Shown here one piece after another: positions 58,203 to 64,000 of a stretch of 64,000 bases of DNA. The notes beneath the pieces are model-generated. The model saw only the letters and a list, made by a program, of their open reading frames with translations, did not search any database and was not told where the DNA came from. The DNA comes from Aquanectria penicillioides (Eukaryota; Ascomycota; Sordariomycetes; Hypocreales; Nectriaceae), in NCBI GenBank assembly GCA_003415625.1, contig PYIU01000009.1:1984001-2048000 (forward strand), given 5' to 3'. Position 1 is the first letter of the stretch. The number at the start of each line of letters is the position of its first letter. The translations under genes and the position numbers were made by a program.

Positions 58203-59488
58203 ATGGATTTGGATATTGAAATGGACGATGCTGTCGACACGACGCTTGACGCACCCATCACCGACCCGGAACATAACGATATCCTCGTGAGTCTGGACGG
58301 AGGGCACTCTGCATTCTAATATTGACCTTCCCTTTCCAGCAACCCGACGAGCTTGAAGAGCCTGGCGAGGTCGCAGAGGACGATCCCCCAGTCGACGATT
58401 CAAAAAAGATTATACCCGAAAAGATTCACCTTAAAGGCGTGGATACCCTGCACACCAATGACATCAAAGCCTATGTCAAAGCCTACTTTGGCAACATCGA
58501 CCGAGTCGAATGGATCGATGACACCTCGGCCAACCTTGTCTTTGGCTCCGAGGCCATTGCACGCGACGCAATCGTCGCGCTGAGCTCTGTCCCTATCGCG
58601 GACGCCACCGCCCTCTCAATTGGTGAGACCCTTTCCGCGAAGCCTGTTGAAGGCAAGCCCGAGATCAACCTACACGTGCGATTCGCTGTGGCAAGCGACC
58701 GGAAGCAGGCTGGTGCCGCTTTGCGCAGTCGCTACTACCTCCTACATCCCGAACACGACCCCGAAGATCGACGGCGTCGGCAGCAGGAAAGCCGCTCTCG
58801 ATATAGAGACAGAGATGGGGACTATCGCAGAGACGGTGATTATCGCAGAACAAGCGAAAGGCGGAGACGTGGTTCCGACGACGATGTAGAGACTTTCGAG
58901 GCGAGCATGTATGATGACGCACCGCGAGCGTCTCGAGACCGACGCGACTTGGAGCCAGACGACCGTCCACGATCATACGCTACGGAGAACCGAGGTAAAG
59001 AGCTGTTTGCTGACCGCAGGCTTGGGCGCGATCGATCAGCGTCACCAAGGCGAGACGGTGACGGCGATGACCTGATGGGCGATCGGGCTAGCTCGTCTAG
59101 CAATAGACTGAGAGCTCGTGCCCTCAAAGATCGTATATCAGCCGAGAATAGCTCAAAGGAACTGTTTCCAACCAAGAACTCCAACTCCGGGAGCCGAGGC
59201 GGTCGGTTGGACCAGCTCGAGCGCGCCATCGGTTCCGCCCACCTTAGAGAGGAGGACCGACCGAAGATCGTTGCAGTCCCCGACGCGCCTGAGCGCGGCG
59301 CGTTCAACATTCGCGGCATTGCAAACCAGCGTGGGGAGGGCGATGGCTTCTCCATCAAGGGGGCTGCGGGAGGCGCCAACGCAAAGGAGCTGTTTCCCAG
59401 CAAGCTGGGCGGGAGCAATGTGGGCAAGGAGCTTTTCGATGGGAACCGAACAAAACGGCGGCAGAAGGCTGAAGATCTCTTTTCGTAG
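58203..59488 (+). CDS. NCBP3-like RNA-binding protein (nuclear cap-binding subunit 3 family)
   Basis: Probable nuclear mRNA-biogenesis factor: the NCBP3 family binds capped RNA or the cap-binding complex. Exons 58203-58286 and 58340-59488 (53-nt intron) give 410 aa, joined at NDIL|QPDELEEPGE. After an acidic N-terminus comes the atypical RRM (about 50-150): KIHLKGVDTLHTNDIKAYVKAYF, then the family signature RVEWIDDTSANLVFGSEAIARDAI, then INLHVRFAVASDRKQAGAALRSRYYLLHPE. The remainder is Arg/Asp/Ser-rich and disordered. It contains four KELF units (GKELFADR, SKELFPTK, AKELFPSK, GKELFDGN) and ends KAEDLFS. Intact. Confidence 0.85.
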
Positions 59489-59759
59489 TCACAAGGTGAT
59501 CATGGTTGGGGTGACGAAAAATGGAAAACGCCGTAGTCGGGCAGTCTTGGGTCATGGATGATGGGTGGATTGGGCGGGTGCATCGAGGATAGATGGATAC
59601 GATACGATACCACGGCGCAACAATATCAATCAGTTATACTCTGAACAATGGCGTTGACTCTGTTTCCGCAGTGGCCAAACTGCACACGAAGCCCCTTGTG
59701 CCCTCACTTGCAGTTTGGCTTCGTACTTACACCAACCAACCTAGGTACACATTGACTAG
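59489..59759. other. Spacer between convergent genes
   Basis: 271 bp holding the 3' ends of the NCBP3-like and oxidoreductase genes, with AACCTAGGTA at 59738-59747. No gene. Confidence 0.5.
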
Positions 59760-60746
59760 CTACCACCACTTCTCCGTCATAACCTGACCCTTCTCTAACC
59801 CAACACCGCCCTGGATTGACGTCGACGTCAACACCTCGACTAACTCGTCGGTCATGGCCGGCGGCCCGCAAACGTACACAACGCACGAAGCCCGGTCTTG
59901 GGCTCCGACAGCGGCCCCAACGTCGGCATGAGTGAAGCGGCGACGCTGCATCTCCAGCCCCGCCAGCCGAAACTCGCCCCCCTTGAAGGCCTGGGGCCCC
60001 GTCGCGAAGACGCGAAGCCTCCCCTTGAGATTCCCGTCCTGGAAGAGCTTTGCGATCCTTGGTAGGAAGAGTACGTCCGTGGCGCCTCCCTCGGGCATCT
60101 TGCTCGCATACAAGACTTGCACGTCGCCGTCGAACCGGGCCTCGGCCACGGAGCTCATCATGCTCATCAGGGGGTTGATGCCAACGCCACCGGCCACGAA
60201 AACAATCCGACGGACCTTGTCGCCCACCCCCCGGCCGGCGGAAACACGAAGCTGCCCCCCACGCGAACGTGGAGCGTCGACCCCAGGATTTCCTCCACCG
60301 GCCGCCACAGCCAAGCGGCAGGCAGGTTCTGGGGAGATTCCTGCACCGCCAGCTCAAAGTACGGGGCCTCCTGTGCCGCTGCCGCTGCCGCAGAGGGCGG
60401 CGATGTGATCGTGAAGCCGCCCGGCTTGGTGATGCCTGGGACGTACGTGTCCAGCCACTGTCCGGCGGAGAACTAAGCTTCAAGATTCAGTGTGAGACCC
60501 TCAAGTCCAAATCTGTTGATGAGTACGCACCGACACTGGTCCAGATTGAATCACCAGTCGAAAGAGGCGAACTTGGTCATTGACTTGATCTATCCGGCCC
60601 AAGGTCACCGCGTGCAAGCCCTGGCCACCCGCCCTGGTTAGTCCAGATTCACATTTCAGGTCCGTCTTGTTGTCTAAGTCGAATGTACCTCGTTTCTGGG
60701 CTCCTGCGCAGTCCGTTCGAGATGCCCGGTGTGCGATGTAGACATC
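59760..60746 (-). CDS. Oxidoreductase with FAD- and NAD-binding domains (OXNAD1-like), with apparent frame breaks
   Basis: Ferredoxin-NADP reductase-type flavoprotein; the physiological partner is unknown. The supported exons are 60620-60531 (GLHAVTLGRIDQVNDQVRLFRLVIQSGPVS) and 60472-59760. The FAD part has FSAGQWLDTYVPGITKPGGFTITSPPS and PAAWLWRPVEEILG. The NAD part has RRIVFVAGGVGINPLMSMM, VLYASK, VYVCGPPAMTDELVEVL, and ends VMTEKWW. The frame breaks at the C6 run 60227-60232 (G6 on the coding strand). One more G joins SFVFPPAGG to GVGDKVRRIVF. The first exon (from about 60746, with donor after 60689) encodes ERTAQEPRNE in one frame, but the only nearby ATG is in another, so a second indel or an unseen upstream exon is needed. 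Corrected length is about 286 aa. The start is uncertain. Confidence 0.8.
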
Positions 60747-61202
60747 GCTGAAAACCAGAAAATCAATGAGGTCCGTGACGAGGCAAGGAAGAATGTCTTC
60801 TAGGGTAGAAAATGAATGCCATGAGGCTGTAGCTGGAATCTAGAGTCACGTCTAGGTTTGGTCAAGCTAAGCCAAGTAATTGATGTAGGATGTGATAAGT
60901 GGCGGGGTTGTTGCTCGAGAACGGCATCGCTTTTAGGATCCTGGACCTGCAGTCGACCCCTAATCTCGGAAGACTTGGCATCTCCATCCGCTCCCATGTC
61001 CATATTTGCATACACAATCCGACTTATATCGGCTTTACACATCTTGGCCGCAACACATGTCGGCGCAGGGTTGGTTGCGTGAAAAGGAGACGGTTGATCG
61101 TCGTTTTGAATTGATTCTATCTTCACCAGATCCATGAGGATCCTCCCTCATTACATACGACACTCCCTCACCCAACGGCAAACCCCAAAGATCTTGGCAC
61201 TG
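60747..61202. other. Intergenic, no gene seen
   Basis: Lies between the oxidoreductase start and the 3' end of the gamma-adaptin gene, both on the minus strand. It should hold the oxidoreductase promoter. No domain-bearing ORF. Confidence 0.45.
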
Positions 61203-63979
61203 CTAAGACGGCTCCGTCCAGTTGACCTGGTCCATGACCTGTCCCGCTGTTGGGTGTGCGTACCCAATTCTCAGCCGTAGTCGTAGAGGCTGAATTGAAA
61301 ATTATTAGCAATGTCATTCTTGGCCAATTTGATAGGAGAAAAAAAATGATACATACCCCCTTGCATCCAGATACCCGCATCATCTGGGTAGCTTCAGCAC
61401 CGGGAGCAAGATCCGTGGAAGAGATGCTCAGCAATTGCAGCTTCTGAGACTTTGGGACGGCAGCCTGTAGTCCAACATTGCCCAGAGTTCCCGATCCATT
61501 GTTGCGGAACTTCGCAACGGCCTGGATCATGCCCTCGGCATTTCGCTGGATCTGGAATGTCAAGTTAAGGCCATTAGCATCGTAGCAGGGGATTCCAATT
61601 GGCGCCTGAGGGGCCTGGGGCTGAGAAGGCGCAGCTGAGACCTGTGACATAAGATCAAGGCCTGATGAGTGGGGGGCGGGGATGCAGCTGAGGACGCTGG
61701 GTCAGACCCAAAGAGATCCATGATATTCGAAACATTGGACTGCTGGACCGGTGGTGAGGTGGAGGCGGGGGCAGGAGAGGAAGCGCCGCTGAGGATATCG
61801 GCAAGGAGGTCGGCATTAGTCGTCGAGGGAGCGCTTGAAGGCGCAGCGGCGGGGGTGTCCATGATGTCGAGTAGATCTTGCTCAGTGGGCTTGATGACAC
61901 GGGATTTCCGATTGGCAGCCTTCTTTTTGGTAGGAGCAGGTCCAAGAACTCGAGATTCTTCCTTGATCTGGGGGACAGGCATCTTCTCAAGCACGCCTCG
62001 TCGCACCTGGTCGACGGAGAAGAGGTTTCCGTATTCAACTGCTCGCTGCTGCACCTCAACATCTAGACTGGTCTGGTGCTGCTGCAAAATCCGTCGAATT
62101 CGCTCAATCTGGGATGCATCCGAGAATCGAGTAGTGAGCTTCATTAGAGCCGTCACGATGTACTCGGTCGATACCTGGTTAGCATAGGCACTGTTCAGGA
62201 TGAGCGAGAACAAGTCGACAATCTCGTGCTCCTTGACCTCCTGAACCAACTCCTCCTCTTCGTACTGACCACCCTTGAGGAGAGCGTCCGCGTACTCGCC
62301 GATGCACCAAGCTCCAGCCTGGGTCAAGCTTTCCTGGGTAATGTCCTTCTTGAGGTTGACATAGAGCTTCTGGACAGCGTACGTCTGTAGCTCGGGGGTG
62401 GTAGCAATCAGTCGAACAAACGACGACAGAATTTGTTCCTTGACATAGTTGCCAGCTAGCGACAAGACACGCAGCATTGTATCAAAATGCCAACGCTTGT
62501 TAGGAGCAAACTTATCAGACGCAATGCCAATTTGACTCGTCATGGTCGGCTTGAATTCATTGTCGGCAACTTCCAAAAATGCGAGAAGTTCTCGGATCAA
62601 AACGCGAACATTGCTTTCGTTGATGAGCGTGAAACTTAGGTCCAGGGCACGACGCCGAATGCTGATATCGGGGTCTCGCAGGCACTCAAGGATGGTGTTT
62701 CGGTGTCTTTGCACGGCATTGGGCTCAATGGCAACGACTTTGATCAAGGTGTTGAGTGCCACATAACGAATATTGTTGTCGCGATTGGTCAAGAATTTAC
62801 CCAAAATATTCACACCTAGGACTCTCAAGCCAGAGTCGGCCTCAATATCAAGAATTGTCCGGACGGCTTCGTATAGAATAGAGTTGCCGACGTTCTTGGA
62901 AGCTTCAGTGTTGGTAGCGACCTGCGCGAGGATGTCGTTGATCTGCTCACTGGTCTCGGCATCGCCCACGGCTAGCACTCGCAACAGGTGAAGAATCTTG
63001 ACCTGAAGGAAAGGATCGGTGATGCCAGTAACGTCATGCTCCGGTGCGTATCCTGACGTGGCCAGGCCTTTGAGCGTCCTAACCAAGTTGGGAACAAAAG
63101 GCCGGAACTTTTCGACGATGCCTTCCTCTCCTCCTTCCTCCTCGTCGGCTTCGCACAGGCTGGTGACTAGGGTGAGCCCACAAAGTAGGACTCCGTGGTT
63201 GCGATCCGAAAGCAGCTGAGTCGCCTTCTCAAGGAAATGCTCCTGGAGGTCGGGCACCTTGCGACATATCCGCATCGCGCAGAGGGCTGCCTTTCGTCGG
63301 ATATAAGGGTTGGAGGTGGAGATGAGGTTTTCAATTTCGGGGAAAAGGTCTCTTGACATCTCGATGGAGGCGATGTTGCCCAAAGTGCACAGCGCAAGGC
63401 CAACAACGTATTGGTTGGAGTGGCCAAGGTCACTAGTCTCAGAGTTAGCGATGTAACGACCACGTTTGTTTGCCAGAGTTGCAAGCATACTTCTTGAGCG
63501 AGTTGGTGACGAGCGTCAAGACTTCCTGGTTTTCGTCAAGCAACAAGCTAGTGGCCAAGTGTCCGAGGCGCTTATCCGCGAATCGAGGGGAGGCAAGGAG
63601 CTTCAGACACTCGATCTGCCCAAAGTGGGTTCGCTCGCCGAGCGTAAAGAGATAGAGAAGCTTTGCAACATTGTTTCGACTGTATAGTGCATGTCAGCAC
63701 ACGAATTCCGCTCTCGCAGTTTCGGTTGATCTGGTCGAGTTTCCATAATTACCCACCGAATGTTATGGTCGTGGCTCTCTTCTCTGAAGCTGGCACGGAT
63801 GGCCGCGCTCTCCTTCTGGATGACGGCTCGCTCGTCGGCAATGGTCTTGGCCGCACGCACGTTGCGGATGAACTGTTTCACTGCAGCACAGGAAATATAA
63901 GCATGTGACCTTCGATCGCCGATTTCCGCCTCGGGAGAGGACAGGTGGTTGGTGTGGTGATGACCATACAGGAACTCAT
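61203..63979 (-). CDS. apl4: AP-1 complex subunit gamma (gamma-adaptin), with an apparent 1-base frame break
   Basis: Large subunit of the AP-1 clathrin adaptor, which sorts cargo between trans-Golgi and endosomes. Five exons: 63979-63970, 63880-63757, 63679-63491, 63432-61357 and 61289-61203. The joins give [47 protein letters not shown] and [23 protein letters not shown]. The armadillo-like trunk covers about 1-580, a Ser/Ala/Pro hinge follows, and the ear runs from about 700 to the end ([22 protein letters not shown] ... [30 protein letters not shown]). The frame breaks in the hinge at the G6 run 61671-61676 (C6 on the coding strand). One extra C continues [17 protein letters not shown] instead of the aberrant tail that stops at 61560. 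Corrected length is 828 aa, normal for fungi. Complete in the window. Confidence 0.93.
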
Positions 63980-64000
63980 CTTGGGGAGTTGGACGACCCG

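Noticed and set aside
27750..61680. Programmed frameshifting as the cause of the frame breaks
   Set aside because: The sites share no slippery heptamer or stimulatory structure that I can see, occur in unrelated genes with no known recoding, and always need the same kind of added G/C.
1..64000. tRNA genes, rRNA and CRISPR arrays
   Set aside because: By eye I found no B-box-like GGTTCGAANCC with a matching A-box and acceptor stem, no rRNA signature and no spaced direct repeats. A tRNAscan-SE run would settle the tRNA question.

Overview
The window is nuclear DNA from a filamentous ascomycete (Pezizomycotina, most likely Sordariomycetes). Evidence: monocistronic genes on both strands; short introns (about 47-90 nt) with GTRNGY donors and YAG acceptors that restore conserved frames exactly; pyrimidine-rich 5' flanks; recurrent TACCTAGGTA palindromes between genes; and protein sequences closest to what I know of that class. 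I found no rRNA, tRNA, CRISPR or prokaryotic signal.

Layout. 2.0-3.1 kb (-): a three-exon gene of unknown function. 3.8-4.3 (-): a complex I 15-kDa-type subunit (NDUFS5), divergent from Sec39 (4.9-7.7, +). 9.2-10.5 (-): Tra2-like splicing protein. 12.2-13.0 (+): a dead short-chain dehydrogenase. 13.1-13.7 (-): NatB catalytic subunit. 13.9-14.4: a 464-bp MITE with a 9-bp target duplication. 15.1-16.3 (+): unknown protein. 19.8-21.5 (+): Cdh1. 22.5-24.3 (-): Gpc1. 25.9-29.9 (+): Smc1. 30.8-32.1 (+): TFIIE alpha. 32.8-34.7 (+): family X DNA polymerase. 35.9-36.6 (+): MAPEG protein. 36.9-38.6 (-): Ecm14-like pseudo-carboxypeptidase. 40.8-45.0 (+): Sec7/PH Arf-GEF. 45.6-47.6 (-): SRP72. 48.0-48.9 (-): unknown basic/Ser-rich protein. 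51.4-52.9 (+): unknown Cys/His-cluster plus coiled-coil protein. 54.0-57.4 (+): two neighbouring wrecked genes (a fungal transcription factor and a beta-lactamase-like serine hydrolase). 58.2-59.5 (+): NCBP3-like protein. 59.8-60.7 (-): FAD/NAD oxidoreductase. 61.2-64.0 (-): AP-1 gamma-adaptin.

Most genes are housekeeping genes: secretory traffic (Sec39, Sec7 GEF, SRP72, gamma-adaptin), chromosome cycle and repair (Smc1, Cdh1, Pol X), transcription and RNA (TFIIE, Tra2, NCBP3), lipid and mitochondrion. They do not form one pathway or cluster. The accessory parts are the dead SDR at 12.5 kb, the MITE, and the 54-57 kb pair of pseudogenes.

The most notable pattern is technical or evolutionary. 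At least six conserved single-copy genes each lack exactly one G or C, five of them inside a G/C homopolymer, which breaks the reading frame. This looks like consensus error rather than biology, and it should be kept apart from the true pseudogenes, whose lesions include in-frame stops. I did not find convincing evidence of an undescribed biological system.
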